This document shows, one piece after another, positions 1-11,236 of a stretch of 64,000 nt of DNA (positions are counted from its first letter, which is position 1; each line of letters starts with the position of its first letter). Under the pieces are notes generated by a model. The model was given only the letters and a program-made list of their open reading frames with translations. It did no database searches and was not told the origin of the DNA. The position numbers and the translations under genes were made by a program. The stretch spans positions 1,331,001 through 1,395,000 of the forward strand of contig JANUWF010001217.1 in NCBI GenBank assembly GCA_026120185.1. Direction: 5' to 3'. This DNA comes from Voacanga thouarsii (Eukaryota; Streptophyta; Magnoliopsida; Gentianales; Apocynaceae).

Positions 1-513
1 GATAATCCAAGACTTGTGTTCAACATAATCTCCTTAAAATAGATCCGGACCCTCTTGTAAGTGTGCATGAGGTTGAAACAGTCATCTGTTTCCCAAGATA
101 CAACGGATACGATGAAGTAGCTAGCACACAACTCTTCACCTGACGAACTAGATCAAATTAGAACACTATATAAGATATGCAAGTGTAGAGATAAAAAGAG
201 AGAGAGCGTTTCTCAGTCTTTTCTTTCTTTTTTTTTCAAAATAGAATAAGAGACACCTATTTATAAACTAGGCAAGTGGTGGGATCATAAATATGGCATA
301 GGTTAAAGATATAAAGGGTTAAATGTTATAAACTCACTGTAACTCCCACTACCTCCACTATCTCTATAACCTTTTGGTAACCACTTCCCCATTACCTCAA
401 GAACTCTAGAGATTATAGGAGATCATGGTTACTAACTCTAGAGATCATGGTTGTAGGTTATGATATACTTCTCACTTTCTCATCATTTATGGATGCCTCA
501 TTATCGAAATAAC
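1..513 (-). repeat. 3' LTR of element D (internal end shortened)
   Basis: Matches 2789-3294 along its whole length with scattered substitutions and small indels. The full right copy appears to run from TGATAGTCC to TTTTTCA. The left copy lacks the last few bases of that copy and joins integrase sequence directly. Confidence 0.85.
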
Positions 514-1093
514 CAATAAAGATACAGTTCATAGTTTTAGGACCTATCTTTGTTCTCTTTGGTGTTGGAACAACTACTTTTGCAAGACACCCCCACACTT
601 GTAAATGTTTGTAATATGGCCGCCTTCCTTTCCATAACTCATAAGGAGTTACATGTTTATTTTTCCGGGGTATCCTATTCAATAAGTAGTTACTAGACAA
701 AATTGCTTCACCCCATATATTTTAAAGTAATCCTGAACTTATTAGCATCGCATTCATCATTTCTTTTAAAGTGTAATTTTTACATTCAGCAACACTATTT
801 GATTGAGGAGAATAAGGCGGAGTTACTTCATGTATAATTTTATGTTGTGCACAGAATTCTCCAATTGGTGTTTTATATTCACCACCCCTATCACTTCTCA
901 ACCTTTTAATTTTCTTGTTAAGTTGATTTTCAACTTTATTCTTGTAGAGAATAAAATTTTCTAAAGCTTCATCTTTGCTTTTAAGCAAATACACATAACA
1001 GTATTTTGTATTGTCATCAATAAATGTAATAAAATATTTATTACCATCTCTTGTTTGAACTAATTTTAAGTCATAAACATTATTATAAATCAA
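514..1093 (-). pseudogene. Copia integrase remnant, element D
   Basis: Two minus-strand frames (722-1093 and about 514-700) encode the rve integrase core and its C-terminal flank. Visible marks are D-x8-Y followed by YLLKSKDEA, the LRSDRGGEY block holding the second catalytic Asp, [13 protein letters not shown] with the catalytic Glu region, and NYLLNRIPRK then NCIFIGYF. The Glu region reads VAECKN instead of the usual VAERKN. A frame break separates the halves near 715. The frame ends just after FIGYF, where the LTR begins, so everything downstream (RT, RNase H) is deleted. Confidence 0.85.
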
Positions 1094-1323
1094 TTCAAGA
1101 GATTCGGTGTTTCGTTCAATTGATTGAAATGAAGACTTAGTTAACTTTGCCCCAACACAAATTTCATATTTTCTTTTCGAATCAATTTAGAATGAAGGAA
1201 TATGATCCAAGTTAATTAATCTACGCATTATATCATAATTAACATGTCCTAATCTACCATGCCAAACATTGGAAGACTCAAGCAAATAAGCAAAAGACTC
1301 TTTATTGATAATAGTCATTACAT

Positions 1324-1809
1324 TCAATTTGAATACAACCCATTAGTTGCATAACTTTTTCCCACATACATTTTAGATTTAGACAAAATTATTTTGTTAG
1401 ATTCAAACACTATGCGAAATCTATGTTTGTTCAACAGTGACCCGGACACTAAGTTCTTGCAAACTTCTAGCATATATAACACATTATTTAGAGTCAATGT
1501 CTTGCCAGAAGTCATCTTCAATAACACATTTTCTTGTCCTTCTATAGGAGCAGAGGCAAAATTCCCCATAAATACTTTTTCTCCTTCAAAAGGTTCAAAC
1601 GTAATGAACAACTCTTTATTAGTGCAAACATGCCTAGTGGCACCAATATCAATCCACCACTCTTTTGGATTTGATCCAATAAAGTTTACTTTAGAAACAA
1701 CAACAGCAAGGTTCATTTCTGAAACATCTTTGGATATATCATCAATTATGTTTGTCTCATGATTTTTCTTCTTCTTTGGGAGTTTACAATCAGCAGACTT
1801 GTGACCCAT
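1324..1809 (-). pseudogene. Copia zinc-knuckle end, protease and pre-integrase remnant, element D
   Basis: The minus-strand frame starts with the end of a CCHC knuckle (GHKSADCK), a lysine stretch, then WWIDIGATRHVC. That is the copia aspartic-protease block, normally (W)xxDSGATxHV/I. The serine after the catalytic Asp is Ile here, so the active site is altered. The frame then has NNVLYMLEVCKNLVS, the conserved stretch before the GAG-pre-integrase domain. A stop ends the frame before the integrase region, so the polyprotein is broken. Confidence 0.82.
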
Positions 1810-1857
1810 TTTGCTATAATTAAATCATTGTCCTTGAAACTTATGTTTCGTGATTCC

Positions 1858-2480
1858 TCATTTCACGCCAATTATAGATTTGACCTTCTTTCCTTTTAAG
1901 CTTTGCCCTTGCTTATGCTCCACAATATTTGTCTTAGCAGTAATAGGAACGGACAGCTTACACTTTTTGTCTTTACTTTCTTCTTCAATACGAAGTCTAA
2001 CAATGAGCTTCTCCAAGTTCATCTCCTTTCGCTTACCCTTAAGGTAATTCTTGAAATCCTTCCATCCAGGAGGCAACTTCTTAATAATAGCAGCCACTTG
2101 GAAGGTTTCACTTAGAACCATGCCTTCAACATGAATCTCATGTAAAATAATTTGAATTTCTTGCACTTTAGCTATTAATAGTCTTAGAACCCACCATTAT
2201 ATAATCAAAGAATTTGCCAACAACAAATTTCTTTGTGCCAGCATCTTCCGTCCTATATTTATGGTCTAGGGATTCCCATAGTGCCCTTGAAATTTTTGTG
2301 CACTATAAACATTGTACAAAGAGTCATTCAAGTCATTCCTGACATAATTTCAGCATAGATAATCAAAGTGCTTCCAAGCATCAACCGCATTGATGGCTTG
2401 CACATCTGTCTCTTCTTCAGGCAACTTTAAAGTATCCTCCTTCAAAAATCTCGCAAGATTCAAGATAGTCAAATAGAATA
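1858..2480 (-). pseudogene. Copia gag (UBN2-type) remnant, element D
   Basis: The minus-strand frame 1858-2166 has the copia gag core: an [13 protein letters not shown] block followed by a basic stretch and LRIEEESK. The upstream part (about 2170-2480) continues gag similarity in broken frames, with no single open frame. Gag would form the cytoplasmic particle that packages element RNA. Frame breaks make it non-functional here. Confidence 0.75.
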
Positions 2481-2788
2481 ACATTTTTTGTTGTCATCTC
2501 TTGAAGTTCATACCATCGAACTTTTCGGGTTTCTCACTATGGTTTGAGGACACTATATGAGGTTTGACCACTGAACGCAATGGCAAAGTAGTAGCAGTCA
2601 TAGAACCTAAACCATCGGAACCAACGCCGGTAAGCATATTCGAATCATTAGTTGCCATATTGAATACGTACGAATCTGTTTTAAGGTTGTTAGCAAAACA
2701 ACTATAAGTAATACATAATACTTATTCAATATAGCAAAATAACTATTCAAAAACGGAACAAAATCAGAATAAGGAATAGAAGAAGATG

Positions 2789-3300
2789 ATAGTCCGAGGC
2801 TTGTATTCAACACAATCTCCTTAAAACAGATTCATACCCTCTTGTAAGTGTGCTCGAGGTTGAAACGGTTGTCTATTTCCCAGGATATAACGAATACGAT
2901 AAAGAAGCTAGCACACAACTTTTCATCTGACGAACTAGATCAAACTAGAATACTATATAAAATATGCAAGTGTAAAGATAAAAAAAGAGAGAACTTTTCT
3001 CGATTTTTTCTTTTTTTCAAAATAGAATAGGAGACACCTATTTATAGACTACGTAAATGGTGGGATCATAAATATGGCATAGGTTATAGATATAAAGGGT
3101 TAAAAGTTACAAACTCATTGTAACTCCCACTACCTCCACTATCTCCATAACTTTTTGGTAACCACTTCCCTACTACCTCAATAACTCTAGAGGTTATAGG
3201 AGTCATGGTTAGTAATTCTAGAGATCATGGGTTATAGGTTATGATATACTTCCCATTTTCTCATCATTTATGGGTGCTTTATTATTGAAATAATTTTTCA
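2789..3300 (-). repeat. 5' LTR of element D
   Basis: Direct-repeat partner of 1-513. It starts TGATAGTCC and probably ends AATTTTTCA at 3300, giving TG...CA termini. An alternative end at 3266 (TCTCATCA) would leave 28 bp of shared sequence unexplained. Confidence 0.8.
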
Positions 3301-3613
3301 TTCACACATCACATGCCAATTTCCAATAAGAAGTTCTTGAGTTCACCTCAAAATGGTGTAGCAGCCATGAGGATCTGAAAGATTTCAAGATTCATACTCA
3401 AGCTTGGGCTTACTGTGTAGCTTACCAATCATTTGTGTACTAGGTCCAAGATGTGAAGCAAGAAAACATGGCACCTAGAATGGATGTTGCTCTTTCTGAC
3501 TTACACAGGGAAATCAATCCATCCACTCGAGAGGTCACAAGGATGTATCTTGCAGAAGTTAAAGCCTCACATCCACCAGTAAAGGAGAGTCTTACGGTGA
3601 GTAAACTTGTTCC
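3301..3613 (+). pseudogene. NLR resistance pseudogene, N-terminal fragment upstream of element A
   Basis: From about 3345 the reading frame gives SKWCSSHEDLKDF and later AWAYCVAYQSFVY, a stop at 3441, then ENMAPRMDVALSDLH and SHPPVKESLTVSKLVP up to 3613. Bridging element A (dropping one GTTCC copy) continues the same frame as LVP-KFVEFLRGNLQ at 13272. This is therefore the 5' part of the NLR found at 13272-16181. It matches my recollection of the extended N-terminal region of R1-like late-blight NLRs, but I cannot confirm that without a search. The in-frame TAG at 3441 and the truncation by element D mean it is dead. No start codon is visible. Confidence 0.75.
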
Positions 3614-5646
3614 TGTTGGGAATATGCCCTCTTAGACTAGTTTTCTAATGTAAATATCAAATATGTTAATAAAAGAATTTATTTGTCAGAAATCGTTTGT
3701 GAAATAATTTTCTTTATTTGTATACATTTTCGTTTGGAACATACCCATTGTGTTTGAATAAATGATCCATGTGAATAGAGGTCTTTCACAGTAAGGTATG
3801 GATCATGAGTTATTTAAACACACAAATAGTTGTTCTTAATCGATTGATGAGAATTGGAATCTCTTCATATTTAGATTATTATGTTGTGAATTCCAAATGG
3901 GGAATAGCTTACCTTTAGCCAGTGAGTAGTCCACTCACTTCATGATATAAGCGTATTTCAAATACGTAGAATAGGACCTGCAGTAGTGGTTTCTAAAAAG
4001 TACTATATGGTAGAAACCTAGACTACTACCGCTATAGCGTGAACCAGTACTCTATGACTTGAGTATGAGTTGGTGGTCTGGCGAAGCTGGAAGCATATGC
4101 TTTGATATGCTATAGTTGAGGTTCTATCGAAGGGCCAATATACTTACATGTTGGGTATGTGTGACTAATTAATTAAGACAGACTTGTACAAGATAGTTTC
4201 TACACTATATCGCCCCTTGTGGTTGTCCGGATGATCTAAATATCCAAGGCCCTGGGAAACATGACTTGGATGTTTGCTTCAGGGTAGCTCCCTTGGAAAG
4301 CGAAAACACTTCAGGAAGTCGTGGATTATTGGACTAGAAGCCTAAGAATGGTAGATGTCATTTAGAGAGGTGTTAGTACACTTCTTCCTCTCTAAATGTA
4401 CGACGATGTGTAGAGGGGTATTTTTGTTATTTTACCTGTAGGTCGCAGACTTTGCTAATGCAGCATTGTCCTTGGGGGTCAATATTTTCTTATGATGATA
4501 TTAGAAAATATTTAAAATGCAAAATACATCTATTTATATAGTAGGGGTATTTTGGTCATTTTAGTAGCAAAGACAATGTGTCTTTTTGGTCCTCGGAATA
4601 GCCTGTAAGTCCTAATTAATTTTTGGGTTGAGAAAATGATCTCAGTTGAGAGAGTTTTATTTTATTCAAGAAGTCTAATTTATTATTGGACTAAAAAAAA
4701 TAAATGGAGAGAAATTTATTATCTGGTTTAAGTGGTTAATTAATTATTCAAGGCCTAGGTCCAGTTTGAATAATTAGAAAATTAACCGGGACTTAAACTA
4801 GAGGAAAATAATTATTACTTAATTATTTATTGAGTTATTTATTTAATTAAATCCCAAGAAATAAATAATTAAAGTTTAAATATTTTTTGGTTCATTTGGA
4901 TTCATTAATTATTTATTGGGTTATTTATTTAATCCAAAGAAAAATAATTAATGTTTATTATTTTGGGCTTTTAGGGCCCAAAAAAATAATAAATATTGTT
5001 TTGGCCCAATAGTCTGGACCATAAGATTTTTTCAGACACAGTTCAGAAGAGTTTAGGGTGAAGCCAAATTTTATTTTGTAAATAATATTCGGGTATTAAA
5101 TCCTGGGAATATTATTTTTATCAAAATAATTATTTTTGGTTTCGTGACTCTTGGCTTTCGGTGTGAAAAAATAAAATTCTCAAAAAAAAAAAAAAAAGAC
5201 TCTTGGCTCTCTGTCTCTCTCGTGCCTTTTCTCCTTCTGGCTTTTGGTTTTGTTTTATATATGAAACCAAAGGAAGCCAACCGATGGCAGTGGGAGTGAA
5301 AAAAACTGAGAGGCCTTTCTTATCCTTGTTCTGTGCTCACCAACATTGAGATTAGGCTGGGTCATATTCTATGAACTGGAAAGCCAAGTATTGCACCGGA
5401 GGAGAAGAGAGAGTCGGATGTTTTTGCACTAAAGCTTCAAGCCAAGCATTGCAGCATGGTTGAATCAATTGAAGCTGTTCCTGAGCTTCAATTGATTCAA
5501 CCATATTCTTCTTCAATCTTCAAGTTTTAAGACTCCAAGAGGTATATTTTCATGCCTCCATGCTGCTTCAATACTCTATTTAATGTTCATGTTCTTCCAT
5601 TTTTATTACCACCGTGAGCATGCTCTGTCTATGTTCAATTCCTTCA
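3614..5646 (+). repeat. 5' LTR of element A (2.03 kb)
   Basis: Direct-repeat partner of 11250-13266. It differs from that copy by many substitutions and by a local rearrangement near 5440-5503. It contains AT-rich tracts (4730-5030), a poly-A run near 5180 and a TATA-like TTTTATATATGAAACC at about 5250-5267. Confidence 0.93.
5457..5503. repeat. Perfect 20-bp hairpin inside the 5' LTR of element A
   Basis: Arms 5457-5476 and 5484-5503 are exact reverse complements with a 7-base loop (GTTCCTG). The matching place in the 3' LTR (about 13070-13130) keeps only the right-arm-like sequence and has unrelated sequence where the left arm is. The hairpin therefore arose in this LTR copy. Confidence 0.9.
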
Positions 5647-5648
5647 AG

Positions 5649-5660
5649 TGGTATCAGAGC
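5649..5660 (+). promoter_or_regulatory. Primer-binding site, element A
   Basis: TGGTATCAGAGC lies 2 bp after the 5' LTR. This is the common plant LTR-element site complementary to the 3' end of initiator tRNA-Met. Confidence 0.92.
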
Positions 5661-6393
5661 ATGAATTTGATTGGCTTAGGGAGCATGGTAGTTAATAAAA
5701 ATGGAGAAAAACATTGTTTGGAGCTTAAACATGTGATCCTTCGCTGTTTTGGTATGGGACATGGTTTCTGCAAGCTCCACAGAGCTCTCTGTAATTTTTT
5801 ATTTTTTGAGTTTTGATCATGTAAACCCAATTTAAATGGGTATAGGCGGTTGTTGTTTTGGTTTGGATGAGTTTTTGTAATGAAAAATATCCAAAGAAGC
5901 CAAATGGAATGATCCGCAGAGAAAACGCAGAAGAATTACAGAAGAATTTCGCTGGAGAAGATGAAGTTACTATTGCTAAGCCACCGACTGGAGCTGAGCC
6001 TCTAAGCCGAGCCGCACTGTTCTATGTGAGGAGCTGTTGCCCGAGAGCCGCTGGAGCCGAGTCATTTCGGTAGAAATTGAGCCGATCAAAAAATTGCAAT
6101 TGCAATTGATCCGGGTTGCGCGCGGATAAACGGATAAACACGCGGGTCAGCAGTTGAGTGCATCTGGGTTTCGGCGCGGGTAAACGGTCCATGCACGGAT
6201 CTAATGGGTGCACGCGTGTGGCGCGTGCGCGGGGGAAACCGGGCGGTTCGGGACGCGGGTTCTTGGGCGGGCGGGTCGGCTTGGCAGGTTGAGGCGCTGT
6301 TGATCCGGTGCGGCTGGTGCATCGCGGCCATGGTGGACTGCAGGCTAAATGGGCCCGGATCCAGTGCGGCTAGTGCAGTGGACCGCCAGTCAA

Positions 6394-6424
<31 letters not shown>

Positions 6425-7532
6425 TTTTAATTTGGGTCTCATACCAGGCGAAGTTAATATTTTTGCAATAGTTTATATTCTTGGAATATATTTGTCATGA
6501 AAAATATTAGTAAAGGATTTTAGGATTAAACAAGATCATTAATTAATTAATTAATGTGTTTAATTCTATTATTTGGGCATTTAGGTATAAAAATAGAAAA
6601 GCATGAAAACGTTTACTGTTTTCTGACATGCTATTTATTTTGTGTACCTATGTGCGCGGTTTCTCAAAGACCAAAGTCTTTAAGAATATTTAGACAAGGA
6701 AAACATTTTTCTTTAAAAAATTAAATGGTTATTTTAACTTGAACAATAATTAATCCTTGGATATTTTCTCAAAGGATTTAATCATTGACATAGAAAATAT
6801 ATTAGATTTAGATATTTTTGTAAGTTAAAATAGAAAGCCATTTTATTTTATTTTGCACAAGAAAAATTGTTTTGTTAAATAAAATTGAGACCAAAGTCTC
6901 GAGAAAAATTTTAATTGACACTTTTTTGAAATCATTAAGTTTTAACTTAAATAAAATTAGACCATGGAAAAATCTCTCAAAGGATATAATCCTTGGCATA
7001 GAAATTTTAATAGACTTGGATATTTTATTTTTAAGTTAAGGAAAAACTTAATGAAAATTTCAAAAGGATATATTTTTTTTTTCCAGAAAACTTTATTTTA
7101 AAAGACTAAGCGGGAGAGGGGTTTCAACGGCCCTACGGCTTCCATCACGATCCTCATTAGAGATCGTGGGTCCCCTTGCGTCACCCTGAGAGTGAACCTG
7201 TGTAGGATGGGGATACCACAATGATTTAGATCTAATGGAAGGATGTAATTGATAACCCGGGACACGTACTATAATCAGCCAGCCCACGTTGGAGGTTATA
7301 GTGCGAGGAATGTCCATAGGAAATGAGAGGAAACGATCATCCCACGATGGAGTTATTCTCTAGATCATTACCTAGAAGAGAAATTAATTTGTGGTGGTTA
7401 ATACACTTAGCTTAGGGAACTGTTAATCTTTCAAAGAAGCTATGTCAGTTTTCCTAAGAGCCAAATTAATTTCAGTGCACAAATTTATTTTCACAAACTA
7501 AATCATTTCTTTTATTATTCAATTTTTCGAAA
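5661..7532 (+). other. Long untranslated leader of element A with GC-rich insert
   Basis: About 1.9 kb separates the primer-binding site from gag. I see no conserved coding domain. A strongly GC-rich block (about 6060-6380) stands out from AT-rich surroundings, and an (ATT)n microsatellite follows it (6395-6425). Element B has its own GC-rich leader block at about 41090-41275, so this may be a family feature. Confidence 0.7.
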
Positions 7533-8345
7533 ATGGTGGGAGGTTCTTTTAGTCCTTTAGCCGTTATTCTCCGTGAAAATAAGTTAACGGGACCAAACTA
7601 TGTGGATTGGAAGAGGAACCTGGATATAATACTCACAGCCGAGGAGTATAAGTATGTCCTTTACGAGACTTGCCCTGTAATCGGGGAAGGTTCCACCGAC
7701 GAAGAGCGAGAGGCAGAGAAGGCATGGAAGAAGGCTAATGAAATGGCACGTTGTTATATGCTAGCCTCCATGTCTAATGTGCTCCAGTCTAAACACGAGC
7801 ACATGGCTTCTGCGTATGAAATTAGTCATTCATTGGCTACTATGTTCGCAGATAAGAGCCGGCCCGCAAGGCAGGAGGCTCTTTGAACTATAATAAACAC
7901 TAAGATGGCTGAGGGAGTATCAGTCAGGGAGCATATGCTCAAGATAATTGCTGCTTTCGAGGAGGCAGAAATCTTATGGGCTATCATTGACCCCGAGAGC
8001 CAAGTGGACATGGTTCTCGAATCTCTATCGGATTCCTTTACTCAGTTCAAACTAAATTACAATATGCACAAGTTAAATATGAGTTTGACTGAGTTGATAA
8101 AGGAACTTCAAATAGCAGAGAAGGTCATGAAGCCACATTCAATGGCCATGATTGCTAAGGCTTCTTTCTTAAGAATTGGGTTTAGGCCCAGAAAGTTCAA
8201 AAGGAAGAAAGGAAACGCAGTAGCCCAGCCTAAGACCCAGCCCAAAGACAAACCGAATGGTAAGTGCTTCAAATGTGGGAAGAAGGGATACTGGAAAAAA
8301 AAAAGTGTCCAGATCTTCAATCTAAGAAAAAACCCCACAAGTAAA
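7533..8345 (+). pseudogene. Copia gag, element A
   Basis: The ATG at 7533 opens a UBN2-type gag. It starts MVGGSFSPLAVIL, then has LTGPNYVDWKRNLD, a pattern typical of copia gag N-termini. A TGA at about 7884 interrupts it, and the same protein resumes to about 8375. Near 8262-8300 a zinc knuckle begins CFKCGKKGYW, but the expected His of GHW is Tyr and an A-rich run shifts the frame before the last Cys. Gag would assemble the particle and bind RNA. With a stop, a lost His and a frameshift it is inactive. Confidence 0.9.
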
Positions 8346-8890
8346 ATTTTCTATCTTGAGTCTATATCAAGTTAGATCAACTTTTACTTGGATTGTTGAT
8401 TCAGGAGCTATGATCATATCTGTAACTCCTTCCGGGGGTTTAGGAAGATAAGATGACTCAAGAAGGGCGAACATGGTTTACGCGTAGGAAATGGAGCACA
8501 AGTCTGGGCCCTTGCAGTGGGAGAGCTGGATCTTTTTTTTTATTGTTATAAGAAAATGGTTTTAATAGAGATTTTATATGTACCTGATTTTCGTCAGAAC
8601 TTGATTTCAGTTGTAAAACTTATAAATCAAGGATATTCTATATCTTTCCATTTTGGTATTTCTATCAGTAAAGATGGAGAAATATTATGTACTGGGCACA
8701 TGTATGGAAATCTATTCTATTTAAACTCTATTAATCATCAATCAAATAACGCTCAATCTGAATCTTTAACTAAGAAGAGAAAGACCAATGTAAATTACTC
8801 ATATCTTTCGCATCTGAGGTTGGGTCACATCAACTCAACTAGGATTCAAAGGCTAAATCTATGATGGGCCTTTGGGCTCATTGAGATTGG
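8346..8890 (+). pseudogene. Copia protease and GAG-pre-integrase region, element A
   Basis: Around 8385-8410 the sequence reads TWIVDSGAM, a copia protease block with the catalytic DSG still present, followed by frame breaks. The frame 8517-8864 holds ILYVPDFRQNLISV and, near its end, LSHLRLGHINSTRIQRL. Those are the standard pre-integrase landmarks, including the HLRLGH zinc-binding His motif. Stops and shifts separate the pieces. Confidence 0.85.
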
Positions 8891-9861
8891 AAGATTAGCC
8901 TCAGTGTGAATCTTGCCTGATGGGAAAAATGACTAAAAGGTCTTTTATCCCAAAAGCAGATAGTGCCAAGAAGGTACTGAATCTTGTTCACACTGATGTG
9001 TGTGATTCCTTGTCTACACCTGCTAGAGGAAGTTTTGAGTTCTTCATCACTTTCACAGATGATTGTATAAGGTTTGGTTACGTTTACTTGATGAGACGCA
9101 AGTCTAACTCTTTTGATAAATTTAAGGAGTTTAAGGTTGAAGTGGAGCGTCAGACAGGTAAATTAATCAAGACCTTACGATCGGATCATGGTGGAGAGTA
9201 CCTCTTTGGTGAATTCAAGGACTACATGGTACATCATGAAATAGTATCCCAACTCTCTGCGCTGGGGACACCTCAACAGAACAGAGTAGCTGAGAGAAGG
9301 AACGGGACATTGATAGAAATGGTCAAAAGCATGATGTCTCATGCTACTCTTCCAGTATCTTTTTGGGGATATGCCCTGGAAATAACGGCATACATTCTGA
9401 ACTTGGTGCCTTCCAAGTCAGTACCTAGGACTCTCTATGAGATGTGGACTGGGCATAAGCTAAGTTTGAATCATCTCAGGATATGGGGTTGTCCAACTTA
9501 CGTACTAATCAAGGGAGACAAGTTGGAACCAAGGTCAGAATTATGCTATTTTGTTGGGTATCCAAAAGGAACAAAGGGTGGTTACTTTTATCATCCTAAA
9601 TGAGCAGAAAATACTGGTTAGTACCAATGTTAGATACTTAGAGAATGATCAAAGTACTTCCATGAAAGGTTCAACTAGGTTGGAACTCGAGGAGAAGTTA
9701 TCTTTGGAAGCAACTTCTTCTGACCCGGTTATAGAACAAGAAGAGGCACAGCCTCAAGAGTCTGTACAAATGGTGCCTTGTCGCAGTGGGAAAGTGTCTA
9801 GGGTTCCAGATAGATGGTATGGAGAAGCTTTTGAGCTGGTCTCTGACTATCAGGAATAAGA
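8891..9861 (+). pseudogene. Copia integrase, element A
   Basis: Frame 8920-9603 starts in the C-x-x-C end of the zinc finger (CLMGKMTKRSF) and contains the rve core. Catalytic residues are visible: LVHTDVCD (Asp), TLRSDHGGEY (Asp) and GTPQQNRVAERRNG (Glu). It continues to NHLRIWGCPTYV and GYPKGTKGGY. A frameshift near 9595 moves the rest into a second frame (9551-9859) that holds an acidic linker ending RVPDRWYG. The D,D,E triad itself is kept, so decay here is by frame damage. Confidence 0.9.
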
Positions 9862-10600
9862 CCCCATTAGACACGGGGAGGCAATTGCTGATGCCGATGC
9901 CGATGCAAATCTATGGCATGAAGTAATGAAAGCCGAGATTGAGTCTATGTACTTCAATCAGGTTTGGGATCTTGTAGCTTCACCTGAAGGGATAAAACCC
10001 ATTAGGTGTAAGTGGGTGTACAAGAGGAAGAGGGGAGTGGATGGGAAGGTGGAAACATTCAAAGCTAGGCTTGTGGCAAAAGGGTATACTTAGAAAGAAG
10101 GGATCGATTATGAGGAAACCTTTTCCCCTGTGGCCATGCTTAAATCCATCCATATCCTCCTTGCCATCGCATGTCACTATGACTACGAGATATGACAAAT
10201 GGGTGTCAAGACGGCATGTTTAAATGGCCATCTTAGCGAAGACATCTACATGTCCTAACCAGGAGGTTTTATTGCCGAAGGCCAAGAATATATGGTTTGC
10301 AAGCTTAAGAAGTCTATTTATGGACTTAAGCAAGCATCTAGAGCATGGAACATTCATTTTGATGAGACTGTGAAGTCTTATGGTTTTATTCAAAACGAGG
10401 ATGAACCATGCGTGTACAAGAATCTTAAGGGGTTTAATGTGATTTTTCTTGTCTTGTATGTGGATGACATTCTACTCATTGGAAATGATGTAGAGTTATT
10501 GTTATCTACAAAGGTTTGGATATCTAGTCAATTTAGTATGAAGGACTTGAGAGAAGCTAACTACATTCTCGGGATTAAACTTCTTAGAAATAGGAAGTAG
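9862..10600 (+). pseudogene. Copia reverse transcriptase, element A
   Basis: Translation across frames gives LWHEVMKAEIESM, KWVYKRKRG, ARLVAKGYT, DYEETFSPVA, then SIYGLKQASRAWN and FLVLYVDDILLIGND with the catalytic YVDD. Stops occur at about 10092 (GYT-stop-K) and 10256, and another ends the frame at 10600. Landmarks are in normal order and length, so damage is point-like. Confidence 0.9.
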
Positions 10601-11223
10601 AGAATGTTGGGATTATCCTAAGTCGCATATATTGATAAGATGTTGGCCAAGTGCAGCATAGACTCATACAAAGGAGCTCTAATCCCTTGTAGACATGAGT
10701 TGTCACTTTTTTTAAAGGACTATCCTAAGTCTCAAGGAGAGAATGACAGAATGAGTAGGATTCCCTACGCTTCGGCTGTGGGAAGTCTCATGTACGCTAT
10801 GCTGTGTACTAGGCCAGATATCTGCTTCGCCGTAAGCTTAATTAGCAGATATCAGTCAAACTCTGGGGAGGTTCATTGGTAAGCTGAGTATGTGGCAGCT
10901 TCGGAGGCATCTAAGGAAGTAGTCTGGCTCCGAAAGTTCCTTTCAGAACTTAGAGTTGTGCCACATATCGACAGACCGATTGTGATGTACTGTGACAACA
11001 CTGGAGCAGTATCGCAGTCAACAGAACCTTGGAACCACAAGGAGGGAAAGCAGATAGTGAGGTAGTACCACCTGATACGGGATTTTATCCAGAGACGGGA
11101 AGTCGTGGTGGTGGTATAGATTGCCTTCAAGAATAATCTAGTAGATCCATTCACCAAGCTTTTGGCTGAGAGGGTCTTCAAGAGATACTCAGACGCCATT
11201 GGGGTGGGCACCTATGGACTTAC
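10601..11223 (+). pseudogene. Copia RNase H with a 216-bp internal deletion, element A
   Basis: The segment starts near MLGLS-stop-VAYI, then has YASAVGSLMYAM and TRPDICFAV, and ends DNTGAVSQS, KHK-like KQIVR and DPFTKLLAERVF. Between SGEVHW (about 10880) and EYVAASEAS the comparison with element B shows 72 codons missing, including the stretch with YTDSNFQ and its Asp. Both deletion ends carry AAG(C/T)TG, consistent with short-homology recombination. Confidence 0.9.
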
Positions 11224-11236
11224 CTAGTCTTAGAGT

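Larger units (their letters stand above)
1..3300 (-). mobile_element. Ty1/copia LTR retrotransposon (element D), internally deleted, cut by window edge
   Basis: Two direct repeats of about 510 bp (1-513 and 2789-3300) flank minus-strand gag, protease-like and integrase remnants. The order on the minus strand is 5' LTR, gag, zinc knuckle/protease, GAG-pre-integrase, integrase, 3' LTR, which is the copia order. Reverse transcriptase and RNase H are missing: the integrase frame runs straight into the 3' LTR near 513. The left LTR seems to lack only its first base or so because the window starts there. The target duplication cannot be checked for the same reason. The element abuts the NLR remnant that starts at about 3301, so it probably inserted in or beside that gene. 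Confidence 0.88.

Noticed and set aside
1394..1762. 122-codon plus-strand frame opposite the Copia protease region
   Set aside because: It is the complement of a recognised copia pol frame and has no motif of its own.
3267..3294. A second integrase fragment outside element D, implying a tandem element array
   Set aside because: It is better explained by the LTR extending to TTTTTCA at 3300 and the left LTR being shortened by the internal deletion.
6086..6500. Overlapping frames of about 100 codons in the GC-rich leader of element A
   Set aside because: GC-rich sequence lacks stop codons by composition. Frames occur on both strands, with poly-Asn or poly-Leu from the (ATT)n tract.
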